Made by a program: the position numbers and the translations under genes. This document shows, piece by piece, positions 15,605 through 23,042 of a stretch of 41,258 nucleotides of DNA. The notes under the pieces are model-generated. The model saw nothing but the letters and a program-made list of their open reading frames with translations, had not been told where the DNA came from and did not search any database. Within the stretch, counting starts at the first letter, position 1, and the number at the start of each line of letters is the position of its first letter. Source of the stretch: Fimbriimonadaceae bacterium (lineage in GTDB: Bacteria > Armatimonadota > Fimbriimonadia > Fimbriimonadales > Fimbriimonadaceae); assembly GCA_025455775.1 (NCBI GenBank), contig JALOLT010000009.1, positions 1-41,258 on the forward strand, written 5' to 3'.

Positions 15605-16531
15605 ATGAAAGTCAGCATTATTGGTGGTGGTGGGCGCGTTGGGAGCGACGCAGCTTTTGCCCTTCAGCTTGGCGGATTGATCCGCGAAATCGCCCTCGTC
15701 GACGTCAATCAAGACCTTGCCGCAGGAGAAGCCCTCGACCTCCGTCATGGCGCGGCGCTTCTGGCAAACCAAACCTTCACAAGTGGCGATTACGGAGTCG
15801 TAGAAGGAAGCGACTGCGTTGTCATCACGGCAGGGCTTCGCCGCAAGCCAGACGAGAGCCGCCTCGACCTCATCAACCGCAACGTCGTTGTGTTTAAGGC
15901 CATTCTCGACGAGATCAAGAAAGTGAAGCTCGCACCAGGTGCGACCCTACTCGTCGTGAGCAACCCAGTAGACATCCTGACCCATATGGCAGCGGTGGAT
16001 GGCTTCCTCTCCCCCAGCCAAGTTCTTGGTCTCGGCACCGTGCTCGACACGAGCCGGTTCCGCAGCTTGCTCGCCGATCACTTCGGGGTTGGGGCAGCTG
16101 ACACCAAGGCCCTGATTCTGGGTGAGCATGGAGACTCGATGGTCCCCATCTGGAGCAGTGCAACCATCGGCGGAGTTTCCCTCAAGTCGATCCCTGGCTA
16201 CAGTGACGAACTCGGAGCCTCCATCTTCGAAGCCACTAAAAAATCCGGTGCAACGGTCATCGCTCAAAAGGGTGGGGCTGGACGAGCAGTCGGTGTCTCG
16301 ATCAAGGCTGTTGTCGAAGCGATGTTCCTGGATAACGGGCAGCTTTTGCCAGTCTCTGCCGTCCAAAGTGACAAGCTCGGTATCAGCGATATCAGCCTCT
16401 CTCTTCCAACCGTCGTCGGTCGCCATGGTGTCGTGAGTGTTTTCGAGCCCCATGTTTCAGACTCTGAGCGAGAGCTGCTGCACAAGAGCGCTGAGTCCTT
16501 GAAGGCAACTTGGCAGCAAGTACAAGGTTAA
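15605..16531 (+). CDS. mdh: Malate dehydrogenase (LDH-like MDH family)
   Basis: From the ATG at 15605 the product is 308 aa: N-terminal NAD-binding GGGGRVGSDAA, an acidic strand end (LVDVNQ), the substrate loop ITAGLRRKPDESRLDL, VVSNPVDILTH and the catalytic GEHGDSMVPIWS. At the specificity position lactate dehydrogenases have Gln (NQKPG); here it is Arg (RRKPD), so malate/oxaloacetate is the likely substrate pair in the TCA cycle. An upstream in-frame ATG at 15569 would add 12 basic residues before the Rossmann strand and is rejected. The gene ends in a strong terminator and stands alone. Confidence 0.88.
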   Translation: MKVSIIGGGGRVGSDAAFALQLGGLIREIALVDVNQDLAAGEALDLRHGAALLANQTFTSGDYGVVEGSDCVVITAGLRRKPDESRLDLINRNVVVFKAILDEIKKVKLAPGATLLVVSNPVDILTHMAAVDGFLSPSQVLGLGTVLDTSRFRSLLADHFGVGAADTKALILGEHGDSMVPIWSSATIGGVSLKSIPGYSDELGASIFEATKKSGATVIAQKGGAGRAVGVSIKAVVEAMFLDNGQLLPVSAVQSDKLGISDISLSLPTVVGRHGVVSVFEPHVSDSERELLHKSAESLKATWQQVQG

Positions 16532-16556
16532 GTTAACCGTAAATCCTGGACGTTTT

Positions 16557-16597
16557 CTGGCCTTTTCGGTGAACCCGAGAGGGCCGGATTTTCTTTT
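16557..16597 (+). terminator. Rho-independent terminator of mdh
   Basis: CTGGCCTTTTCGG (16557-16569) pairs with CCGAGAGGGCCGG (16575-16587, with wobbles) around a 5-nt loop, followed by ATTTTCTTTT. It starts about 26 nt after the mdh stop. Confidence 0.88.
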
Positions 16598-17104
16598 GGG
16601 CATCGCCTCTTCCGCCATTTGGAAAAAAATGCCCGCTCAACTGTTCGAATGTAAGTGTTTAGTTGATTCTCTAACTGATTGGCTGGCAAACATTCGGCTT
16701 TTCAAACTATTGGGAGTTGATCGAACAATCTTTTTTAAAAAGGTCCTAAGTTGCTAACGATTGGTACGGAAATTGTCGTCAAACACGGTGGCACAAAGCC
16801 GGAATGCCTATGTCCGACTCATTCGTGGAGGAATCGCTTGACAGTATGTCAAGAGTTTGGTAACATGCCCCCTGCGCCTAAGAACGGAATAAAGTGCCGG
16901 TAGTTGGCGCCGAAAGTTGATGTCCATCATTCCAAGTTGGAATGTGCAGGTTAGGAGGACAGGTGCGTGTACGTACGGCGGTTCCCTGACATGTCGGGCG
17001 CGAACGGCCTGCTGGTCATCAATTTTGTCGTTCGGTCGGGTTCCCGTCGACCTTGATCTCATGATTTGGGTCGGCTCCGAGACCAGAAACTGAGGGAAAC
17101 TTGA
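16598..17104 (+). other. Gene-free stretch with speH promoter and long leader
   Basis: 16598-16837 is AT-richer and holds nothing I can support. 16838-16866 is a promoter (separate entry). 16873-17104 would be a leader of about 230 nt. It contains CATTCCA/TGGAATG (16928-16944), a hairpin at about 17033-17053 (GGTCGG region), another at about 17069-17085, and an upstream ORF from ATG 16920 to TGA 17091-17093 (57 codons) whose stop overlaps the speH ribosome binding site. It matches no riboswitch consensus I know. Confidence 0.5.
16837..16866 (+). promoter_or_regulatory. speH promoter with palindrome over the -35 box
   Basis: A perfect -35 TTGACA (16838-16843) and a -10 TAACAT (16861-16866) are spaced by 17 nt. 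The -35 box lies inside the inverted repeat CTTGAC-AGTAT-GTCAAG (16837-16853), which is suited to repressor binding. The nearest downstream gene is speH. Confidence 0.65.
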
Positions 17105-17713
17105 TTGACTACCATCATGCTAATCGGACTTGCTGCGGTTTGCGCAGCCGTTGTTCCGCTGGCGGCTAGCCAGCGCACGTCCTGGTTTCAGCGTTTGCTG
17201 AATCGCGTAAAAAAGAGCGCCATTGTCGCTCCTGCCCCCCCTGTCATCGAAAATGATGCTGGTTGGCAACTCCTCCACAGCGAAGATCTCCAGAGCTTCA
17301 ACGATTGGCTCGGCAAGGATTCGATGGGTCTCCCTTCGATTCCCAATGAAGAGCCATCCCTCGGGAGCCACCTTCTTATCGAGCTTTTCGACTGCGACAA
17401 AGCAGCCCTCGAAAAGGAGCTTCCCGTCGGAAAAGCAATGATGGATGCTGCGCGAGCCAGCGAGGCAACCATCGTCACGGACTCCTTCCACGAGTTCAAG
17501 CCGTTTGGAGTCAGTGGTGCAGTGATCATCCAGGAATCTCACTACACGATCCACACTTGGCCAGAGCATGGCTACGCAGCAGTCGACTTGTTCTATTGCG
17601 GCGGTACGATCTACGTGGACCGAGCTGTTGAAGTGCTGAAGGATCGCTTCAAGCCAGGTCGCATCAAGTTCCTGGTGGTGAGACGAGGCATCCAGAGCGA
17701 AGTCTCTGGCTAG
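17105..17713 (+). CDS. speH: S-adenosylmethionine decarboxylase proenzyme with N-terminal membrane segment
   Basis: The C-terminal 115 residues are a bacterial class 1B AdoMet decarboxylase: GSHLLIELFDCD (87-98), the self-cleavage site at E144/S145 in QESHYTIHTWPEHGYA (the Ser becomes the pyruvoyl cofactor), processing H150 and C165 in FYCGG. It makes decarboxylated AdoMet for spermidine synthesis. Usual SpeH is about 120-140 aa; this one is 202. Residues 4-21 are hydrophobic (IMLIGLAAVCAAVVPLAA) and are followed by a basic stretch (RTSWFQRLLNRVKK) and a linker to about residue 86. The start is TTG at 17105, 8 nt after GAGGG; ATG at 17117 is an alternative that still keeps most of the hydrophobic segment. 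No spermidine synthase is nearby. Confidence 0.92.
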   Translation: MTTIMLIGLAAVCAAVVPLAASQRTSWFQRLLNRVKKSAIVAPAPPVIENDAGWQLLHSEDLQSFNDWLGKDSMGLPSIPNEEPSLGSHLLIELFDCDKAALEKELPVGKAMMDAARASEATIVTDSFHEFKPFGVSGAVIIQESHYTIHTWPEHGYAAVDLFYCGGTIYVDRAVEVLKDRFKPGRIKFLVVRRGIQSEVSG

Positions 17714-17736
17714 AATCTGCCACGCCAGCCAAGAGC

Positions 17737-17769
17737 GGGGGCTGACTCAAAAGAGTCAGCCCCCTTTTT
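17737..17769 (+). terminator. Rho-independent terminator of speH
   Basis: GGGGGCTGACTC (17737-17748) and GAGTCAGCCCCC (17753-17764) form a perfect 12-bp stem with an AAAA loop, then TTTTT. It lies 24 nt after the stop. Confidence 0.95.
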
Positions 17770-18125
17770 GCGTCCCCCTAACGGTGCCGGTCGGTGACCT
17801 GAAGCCGCCTTTCCGAAAGGGGCGTGAGGGCAGTTCTCTCCAAAGAGAAAGGGTTCAATTACTCATGAGGCAAGTCCTTTCTTGCCAGACTCTCCGAGTC
17901 GCCGCAGGGGGGCGGAGCCCCGACAGAGTCGGGGCGAGGGTTTGGCATCGGGCCCCGGCGGCGACACTTCACCCAACAGCTGAAAAACAATAGCCCAAAC
18001 GAAGGTCATCGCCAAGTCGAAATGACCATAAACAGCCGTTCTAGCAATGGGAATTGAGCCTGAAGCCAAGAGCCTCCCACGACTCCCGTCACTCCAGACA
18101 AGGTCCAATAACTCAGGACGGAATC
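17770..18125. other. Gene-free stretch between convergent speH and uridine kinase genes
   Basis: Contains element copy C (17898-17965). On the minus strand, 17970-18125 reads in two frames as fragments of a hydrophobic protein (SYWTLSGVTGVVGGSWLQ in one frame; TAVYGHFDLAMTFVWAIVFQ in another). This may be a decayed small membrane gene downstream of the kinase gene, or chance. No other gene is supported. Confidence 0.4.
17898..17965 (+). repeat. GC-rich palindromic element, copy C
   Basis: GTCGCCGC (17898-17905) pairs with GCGGCGAC (17958-17965), and GCCCCGAC (17917-17924) with GTCGGGGC (17928-17935) around an AGA loop. Compared with copy B, the terminal stem changes GAT/ATC to GAC/GTC (a compensatory pair) and the outer arms are replaced by a different but complementary pair. 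The core GGGGGGCGGAGCCCCGA, and GGGTTTGGCATCGGGCC on the 3' side, keep the family pattern. Confidence 0.85.
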
Positions 18126-18746
18126 CTAGACCTTTCGGCTCAGAACTGGCTCAAGAAGCCGGCGAACGACTGCTACCCTGTTTTCGTCGCGTTTCTTGTC
18201 GCCAGGAACTACCATGTCGGCGAGATCCTTGGTCGGCAGGACATGTTGCCGAAACATAGGGGCCACGTGGTACGTAAAGCGCTCCACAACCTCCTCTGGC
18301 GTCCGACCCCTCTCTTCGACATCTCGCTTCACACGCCGTTTCAGGCAGTCAAGCTCGGGAGTGTCAACAAAGATCCGAAGCTCTGCCAAGTCCACCACTT
18401 GGGGAACGCAGAGAGCAAAAACTCCCTCAACGATCACAAAGGGGGCTGGTAACACCGTCCGGCTGTGGGCGAACCTGGTATGACGGGAAAAGTCGTAGCA
18501 AGGAACTTGAATACGCTGACCTGAAAGAAGATCCCTAACTTGCTGAGCCAGTAGCTCAGAGTCAATCGAAGAAGGATCATCGAAGTTAACCTCGCACCTT
18601 TCTTCAAAGGTCAAATGGTCGAGCGGACGGTAGTAGTCGTCTGTGTGCAAAATGACTGCCCCGACTTCGGCAGCAACATCCCGCGCTAAGGTCGACTTAC
18701 CAGACCCAGTACTTCCTGCAATCGCAACTGCTCGCCGATTTTCCAT
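18126..18746 (-). CDS. Uridine kinase-like P-loop kinase
   Basis: From the ATG at 18746 the protein is about 206 aa: VAIAGSTGSGKSTLA (Walker A), HTDDYYRP, FDDPSSIDSELL, a YDFSRHTR substrate segment, FVIVEGVFAL and IFVDTPELDCLKRRVKRDVEERGR. This is the Udk/phosphoribulokinase order, so the likely reaction is phosphorylation of uridine or cytidine in pyrimidine salvage. A TTG at 18803 would extend it by 19 residues and overlap the amidase 3' end by 13 nt; I prefer the ATG because family members begin just before the P-loop. It is the last gene of the purM-purN-plsC-amidase unit. Other nucleoside-kinase-like specificities cannot be excluded. Confidence 0.85.
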   Translation of the reverse strand: MENRRAVAIAGSTGSGKSTLARDVAAEVGAVILHTDDYYRPLDHLTFEERCEVNFDDPSSIDSELLAQQVRDLLSGQRIQVPCYDFSRHTRFAHSRTVLPAPFVIVEGVFALCVPQVVDLAELRIFVDTPELDCLKRRVKRDVEERGRTPEEVVERFTYHVAPMFRQHVLPTKDLADMVVPGDKKRDENRVAVVRRLLEPVLSRKV

Positions 18747-18790
18747 CCAATCAATCAGCGTACCAGACCAGCCTTTGGTTCCAGGAGGAG

Positions 18791-20482
18791 TTATCCGGCC
18801 CAAGACGAAAGATCAGGTTGTTTCCCGAGGGTGCCAGAGGCCTTTTGAACCTGATAGGCAACGTCGAGCAAGACCCCTTCGCTAAAGGAAGGGCCAATCA
18901 AGCTAAAACTGCGAGGCGCTCCACGCTGCGTCGTGCCATAGGGAACCAAGACCTGAGGCTCCCCGGTGAGATTCAACTGGTAGATGATTGGGTAAGCACG
19001 ATCGTCGACCACCACCACATCAAACTCTTTCAGGGTTTCGTGGTACTGCTGAGCCAGAACCTCTCTCGCTCGTTCGGCCTGCACCAGGTCGACCGCCGAG
19101 ACGAAACGAGAAGCTCGAAACGTGTTGGGCCAAGAGCTATTCTTCAAGTCTCGAATCTTTTCCGAAGTTGTAAAGGAGTCGAAGGCAGCGCTGCACTCGG
19201 CAAAAAGAATGGCGTAGAGACCCTCGTCCCCCTTTGGCAAGGTCATCCTTTTCAGATCTGCCCCCATTTCGCGCAGTTTGGTCAGCCACGGTTTGTCCTT
19301 TTCATCAATCTCCTTGCTGGGATCGCCCATGAAGTATCCGATTTTTAGATCCTTAAGGGCGCGCCCCCCTTCGTATTGGAAACCGCGGGACAAGGAAGAG
19401 GGATCCTTCAAATCCCTTCCAACCAGGCTTGCAAAGATAACTGCGCAGTCTTGGGCATCGTGACAGATCGGACCCACCTTATCCAGGCTCCAGCAAAGAG
19501 GCATCGCCCCAGCCCGACTGATCGAGCCAAAGCTGGGGCGGAGGCCGGTGACGCGACAGTTGTGGCACGGACTAACGATTGATCCGCTTGTTTCTGTCCC
19601 AATCGCGAAGGGCACCAGACCGGCAGCGACAGCACTCGCGCTCCCAGCCGAGGAGCCACTTGCCCCGATTCTCGCATCCCAAGGGCTCTCTGTCCGCCCT
19701 TCAAACCATACGTCACCCATCGCCAGGGCCCCGAGCGACAATTTGGCAACAAGAACTGCCCCAGCTTCTCGCAGCTTCTCGACAACGAATGCATCAAAAT
19801 CGAAAACCTGGTCGCGATAGGGGCCAGCCCCCCAGGTCGTGGGAACCCCTTTTGTCGCAAAGAGATCCTTGATTCCGTAAGGAATTCCGTGCAGAGGGCC
19901 TCGATTTTTGCCGTTCTGGGTCTCTGCATCTGCTCGGCGCGCATCCTCCAGGGCTTGGATTTCACACAGATTGATCAAGCATCTCAGATTCTTTCCGTAC
20001 CGTTTGAGCCGAGCGAGAGCGAGTTCTGTGAGCTCCTGTGACGTCACCTGCTTTGACCGAATCAGCTCCCCCAGCTCCACTACGGTCATAAAAAGGAGAT
20101 CTTCTGAGTTCGAAGGACGGGAAACCTCGACAGAGGGGATGGCAAGGGTGACAGACCCCTTTCCTGCATGATCATCCAATTTTCTTGCGTAAACGACGTG
20201 ATGGGTGGAGGGGGAAATTTGCCAGTCATCGACTGTCTTTCTCACCTGGATAGCGTTCTTCACCCCGGCTTGAACCATGCGGAGGATCGCCTTCAGTTCA
20301 TCTTCCGTAAAGGTGACCCCTGCGACTTTGCTTGCTGCCCTGAGGTCATCAAGGGTGATATCTCCTCCCGCGCCTTGTTCTTGTTGGAGCCCGGAGAGGG
20401 TCGCAGGGGAAAGGCTGGTGAGGGCACCAGTTGTGAGGGTGGCTGCAAACGCTTTCAAGAAGTCCTTGCGCGAAAGGTGCAT
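18791..20482 (-). CDS. Exported amidase (amidase signature family)
   Basis: A 563-residue protein. The N-terminus HLSRKDFLKAFAATLTTGALTSL resembles a twin-arginine signal with RK in place of RR. About 110 residues follow before the amidase signature domain. The Ser-cisSer-Lys triad is visible: Lys in HGIPYGIKDLF, cis-Ser in GASGSSAGSASAVAAG and nucleophile Ser in GTETSGSIVSP. It therefore hydrolyses a carboxamide. It resembles GatA, but the signal, the N-terminal extension and the absence of gatB/gatC argue against the tRNA amidotransferase. Substrate unknown. It is 9 nt from plsC and its 3' end is close to the uridine kinase gene. Confidence 0.87.
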   Translation of the reverse strand: MHLSRKDFLKAFAATLTTGALTSLSPATLSGLQQEQGAGGDITLDDLRAASKVAGVTFTEDELKAILRMVQAGVKNAIQVRKTVDDWQISPSTHHVVYARKLDDHAGKGSVTLAIPSVEVSRPSNSEDLLFMTVVELGELIRSKQVTSQELTELALARLKRYGKNLRCLINLCEIQALEDARRADAETQNGKNRGPLHGIPYGIKDLFATKGVPTTWGAGPYRDQVFDFDAFVVEKLREAGAVLVAKLSLGALAMGDVWFEGRTESPWDARIGASGSSAGSASAVAAGLVPFAIGTETSGSIVSPCHNCRVTGLRPSFGSISRAGAMPLCWSLDKVGPICHDAQDCAVIFASLVGRDLKDPSSLSRGFQYEGGRALKDLKIGYFMGDPSKEIDEKDKPWLTKLREMGADLKRMTLPKGDEGLYAILFAECSAAFDSFTTSEKIRDLKNSSWPNTFRASRFVSAVDLVQAERAREVLAQQYHETLKEFDVVVVDDRAYPIIYQLNLTGEPQVLVPYGTTQRGAPRSFSLIGPSFSEGVLLDVAYQVQKASGTLGKQPDLSSWAG

Positions 20483-20491
20483 CGATGGATC

Positions 20492-21139
20492 CTACCCGTC
20501 AGGCGATTGGTGGCTCAGCCTGCGAAGTTCAGATTCAATCCAAGCGAGAATTTCTTCTGGCTTAGCGTGAGGCTCGAATTTTCTTACCTCTCCCCATTCG
20601 ACCGTGATTGGCCTGCCAGACCATCGCGGGGTCATTTCAGGGTGGGGCATGACTCCATCCGTTCCTTTGATACCGGCGCAAATGCAGGGGGCTCCCGACA
20701 TGCGAATGATGAGAGCCACACCAGGCAGAAGCGGAAGAAGCTTGCCATCTGGGCTGAGTTGGCCCTCCGGAAAGATCGCGACGATCTTGTCCCGCTTCAG
20801 GGACTCAATGGCAGATTTCAAGGCGGCTCGATCGGCAGTACTCTGACTAATTGGGATCGCCCTCCACGCTCTTACGATGGGGCCAACACCTTTCATTTCC
20901 CAAAGCTCGCGCCTCGCCAAAAAATGTACCAGCGGTGGACAGGCGAGCTGAAGAGCAACCGGATCTGTGTTGGAGAGGTGGTTCGCAATCACCAAGAGCG
21001 CCCCTTTTTTTGGGATATTCCGCCTGCCTTTTACCCAAAGGGTCGCACCAAAGAGGAGAAAGATCAGACGGGCAAATATTCGAATCAGAGGTAAGAAAAT
21101 GCGCAGGAAGATCGAGTGAGAACCAGCATCTTTAGTCAT
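20492..21139 (-). CDS. plsC: 1-acyl-sn-glycerol-3-phosphate acyltransferase
   Basis: A 215-residue PlsC-family acyltransferase, which converts lysophosphatidate to phosphatidate in the inner membrane. The family motifs are present in order: NHLSNTDPVAL (NHxxxxD), LARRELWEMKGVGPIVRAW, IFPEGQLSPDG (FPEGxxS) and PLLPGVALI. An N-terminal hydrophobic helix (FLPLIRIFARLIFLLFGATLWV) anchors it. The ATG overlaps the purN stop by 8 nt. Confidence 0.92.
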   Translation of the reverse strand: MTKDAGSHSIFLRIFLPLIRIFARLIFLLFGATLWVKGRRNIPKKGALLVIANHLSNTDPVALQLACPPLVHFLARRELWEMKGVGPIVRAWRAIPISQSTADRAALKSAIESLKRDKIVAIFPEGQLSPDGKLLPLLPGVALIIRMSGAPCICAGIKGTDGVMPHPEMTPRWSGRPITVEWGEVRKFEPHAKPEEILAWIESELRRLSHQSPDG

Positions 21140-21734
21140 ATCCCGCCACCATCCGAATGGCTTGGCGGTAGGCTAGATGCTCGCAGGCAAGGACGCGCTG
21201 GCTCAGGGTTTCTGGTGTGTCGTCCGGCTCCACGCTGCAGCGAATCTGAATCACGATTTCACCTTCATCGTAGCGTTCTGTCACCCAATGGACAGTTGCA
21301 CCACTCTCCCTTTCCTTTCCCTCAATCACTGCCTCATGAACCTTCACACCGTACATTCCCTTGCCACCAAACTTGGGCAAGAGAGCCGGGTGAATATTGA
21401 GTATTTTCCCAGAATAGCGTCTTACAATAATATTGGGTAATAATGTCATATAGCCAGCCAAGCAGACCAAGTCGACCTTATGTTCCATGAGCGTATCGAG
21501 CAGTTTGCTGTCGTAGTCCTCTGTCTTTGGGGAAAGAACTTGCACCGCCACCCCTTTTTCGTGGGCGAACAGTGAGGCAGGATTATCAGCCACTGGGCTC
21601 ACCACGAGAGATACTTCTGCGGGAATCTCCCCAGCCGCGCTGGCTTCGAGGAGGTTCATCAGGTTTGATCCCCTTCCTTTGCTGCCAACCAAGATGGCGA
21701 GTCGTAGCTTCTTTGGCGTCTCAGCGGGAATCAT
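21132..21734 (-). CDS. purN: Phosphoribosylglycinamide formyltransferase
   Basis: PurN transfers formyl from 10-formyltetrahydrofolate to GAR, the third step of purine synthesis. LAILVGSKGRGSNLMNLL is the GAR phosphate-binding loop. The catalytic Asn-His pair is in ILNIHPALLPKF, with the Asp in VHWVTERYDEG. Length is 200 aa, normal. It lies 12 nt after purM and overlaps plsC. Confidence 0.95.
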   Translation of the reverse strand: MIPAETPKKLRLAILVGSKGRGSNLMNLLEASAAGEIPAEVSLVVSPVADNPASLFAHEKGVAVQVLSPKTEDYDSKLLDTLMEHKVDLVCLAGYMTLLPNIIVRRYSGKILNIHPALLPKFGGKGMYGVKVHEAVIEGKERESGATVHWVTERYDEGEIVIQIRCSVEPDDTPETLSQRVLACEHLAYRQAIRMVAGYD

Positions 21735-21746
21735 AGCACGAGAGTT

Positions 21747-22781
21747 TCAGACAATGATCACGTCGTTCGGACCTGATTGGAGCTTGCCAATTTCTGCGGC
21801 AAAAACTCCAGTTTCATTCAGACGAGAGACAACGACCTCTGAGATATCTTGCTCCACCACGAGTACCATGCCGATTCCCATGTTAAAGGTCCGGTACATC
21901 TCGACGTCTGGCACATTTCCCAAAGTTTGGATGACTTGAAAGATTGTGAGTGGTTCCCAAGAATTTTTCACGATCTTTGCCTGAACATCGCTGGGCAAGC
22001 AACGGGGCAGGTTATCGTAGAGACCACCCCCAGTGATATGGGCAATCCCGAGCACCCCACGCTCGGCGAGGAGGGGATAAACGCTCTGGAAATAACAGGT
22101 ATGGGGTTTGAGGAGGGCGGTTCCTAGGGTCTCATCGGAACCTGGTAAGAGGTCTCGGACGCTCAATCCCCCGACTTCGAAGAGGACACGGCGGGCCAAG
22201 GAATAGCCGTTCGTATGGAGTCCATTACTGGCAATGCCGATGAGGCGATCCCCTGGCCTAGCTTTCTGCCTTGGGAGGCGAAGCTCGTAGTCCACAACTC
22301 CGACAATCGCTCCGACAACGTCAATCTCTGCGTCTGTGTAGACCCCTGGCATTTCCGCTGTTTCGCCTCCGACCAGGGCGCACTGCACAGCCTGGCAAGC
22401 CTCTGCAGCCCCGCGAACCACCGCCTCAAACTGGTTTGCGTCGAGCTTGCTGCAGCCAAAGTAATCCATAAAGAAAAGGGGTCTTGCTCCTTGGCACAGG
22501 ATGTCGTTCACACAGTGGTTCACAATGTCGTGGCCAATGCCGCTGTAATCGCCAGCCATCGCTGCCACCTTGGTTTTGGTTCCGACTCCGTCAATCGAGC
22601 TTACGAGGGTGGGATTTTCGTAGCCGGGAAAGGTTCCGCTAAAGAGGCTCCCGAATCCACCGATTCCTCCTCTCACCCCCTGCGTGTGGCTTGCCAGAAT
22701 CGCCTCGGAAACGTTGCGCAACGATCGGCTGGCAGCATCAATGTCTACGCCAGCGCCGGCATAGGTCTGCTCGTCGGACAT
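21747..22781 (-). CDS. purM: Phosphoribosylformylglycinamidine cyclo-ligase (AIR synthase)
   Basis: PurM closes the imidazole ring of AIR using ATP. Clear family blocks: YAGAGVDIDAA at the start, GGFGSLF, LVSSIDGVGTKTKVAAM, GHDIVNHCVNDILCQGARPLFFMDYFG, ALVGGETAEMPGVY and the C-terminal AHITGGGLYDNLPR. Length is 344 aa, normal. It is the first gene of the minus-strand purM-purN-plsC-amidase-kinase unit and diverges from the tRNA gene. Confidence 0.97.
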   Translation of the reverse strand: MSDEQTYAGAGVDIDAASRSLRNVSEAILASHTQGVRGGIGGFGSLFSGTFPGYENPTLVSSIDGVGTKTKVAAMAGDYSGIGHDIVNHCVNDILCQGARPLFFMDYFGCSKLDANQFEAVVRGAAEACQAVQCALVGGETAEMPGVYTDAEIDVVGAIVGVVDYELRLPRQKARPGDRLIGIASNGLHTNGYSLARRVLFEVGGLSVRDLLPGSDETLGTALLKPHTCYFQSVYPLLAERGVLGIAHITGGGLYDNLPRCLPSDVQAKIVKNSWEPLTIFQVIQTLGNVPDVEMYRTFNMGIGMVLVVEQDISEVVVSRLNETGVFAAEIGKLQSGPNDVIIV

Positions 22782-22851
22782 GGGGTCACTTTACCTCCCT
22801 TCCGGATTAGACCCATCTGCCCCCGACGTTCCCGGTATCCTATCAGTCAGT

Positions 22852-22927
22852 GAGTCGTTAGCTCAGTCGGTAGAGCAACGCCCTTTTAAGGCGTGGGTCC
22901 TGGGTTCGAGTCCCAGACGACTCACCA
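22852..22927 (+). tRNA. tRNA-Lys (anticodon TTT), CCA encoded
   Basis: A complete cloverleaf: acceptor stem GAGTCGT (22852-22858) with ACGACTC (22917-22923), D-arm GCTC/GAGC, anticodon stem ACGCC/GGCGT around the loop CTTTTAA (anticodon TTT at 22885-22887), and T-arm CTGGG-TTCGAGT-CCCAG. The discriminator is A22924 and CCA is encoded at 22925-22927. All stems pair. Confidence 0.97.
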
Positions 22928-23014
22928 CTCCCCGCCACCTTCTTTCCCCTTTCTGCTCATTTCTTAGTGAATTTTCACTATTTTCTGAAACTTCGCAAAT
23001 GTTGTCCTCTGAAC

Positions 23015-23023
23015 TGGCATAAT
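23015..23023 (+). promoter_or_regulatory. Extended -10 promoter of menG
   Basis: TGGCATAAT is an extended -10 (TGn plus CATAAT). It overlaps an upstream in-frame ATG (23022), so translation must start at the next ATG (23043), which has GAGAGG in front. Confidence 0.5.
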
Positions 23024-23042
23024 GGAAGATAAGAGAGGCGAC

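Noticed and set aside
15605-16531. L-lactate dehydrogenase as the product
   Set aside because: The specificity position holds Arg (RRKPD) rather than the Gln expected in lactate dehydrogenases, so malate dehydrogenase is preferred.
16569-16757. 62-codon open frame after mdh
   Set aside because: It starts inside the mdh terminator hairpin and has no ribosome binding site or recognisable sequence.
16808-17062. 84-codon minus-strand frame opposite the speH leader
   Set aside because: It overlaps the speH promoter and leader. Its composition looks non-coding and it has no ribosome binding site.
16873-17104. Known riboswitch (SAM, glycine, guanidine), tmRNA, SRP RNA or 6S RNA in the speH leader
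   Set aside because: None of the conserved cores I know for these RNAs is present. The leader is reported only as unexplained.
18791-20482. GatA subunit of the tRNA amidotransferase
   Set aside because: It has a Tat-like signal, an N-terminal extension of about 110 residues and no gatB/gatC partners, so an exported amidase is more likely.
20168-21094. 308-codon open frame on the plus strand
   Set aside because: Lies antisense to the amidase and plsC genes, both with intact catalytic motifs. Its translation shows no recognisable domain.
22215-22853. 212-codon open frame on the plus strand before the tRNA
   Set aside because: Antisense to purM, which is unmistakable. The product looks random.
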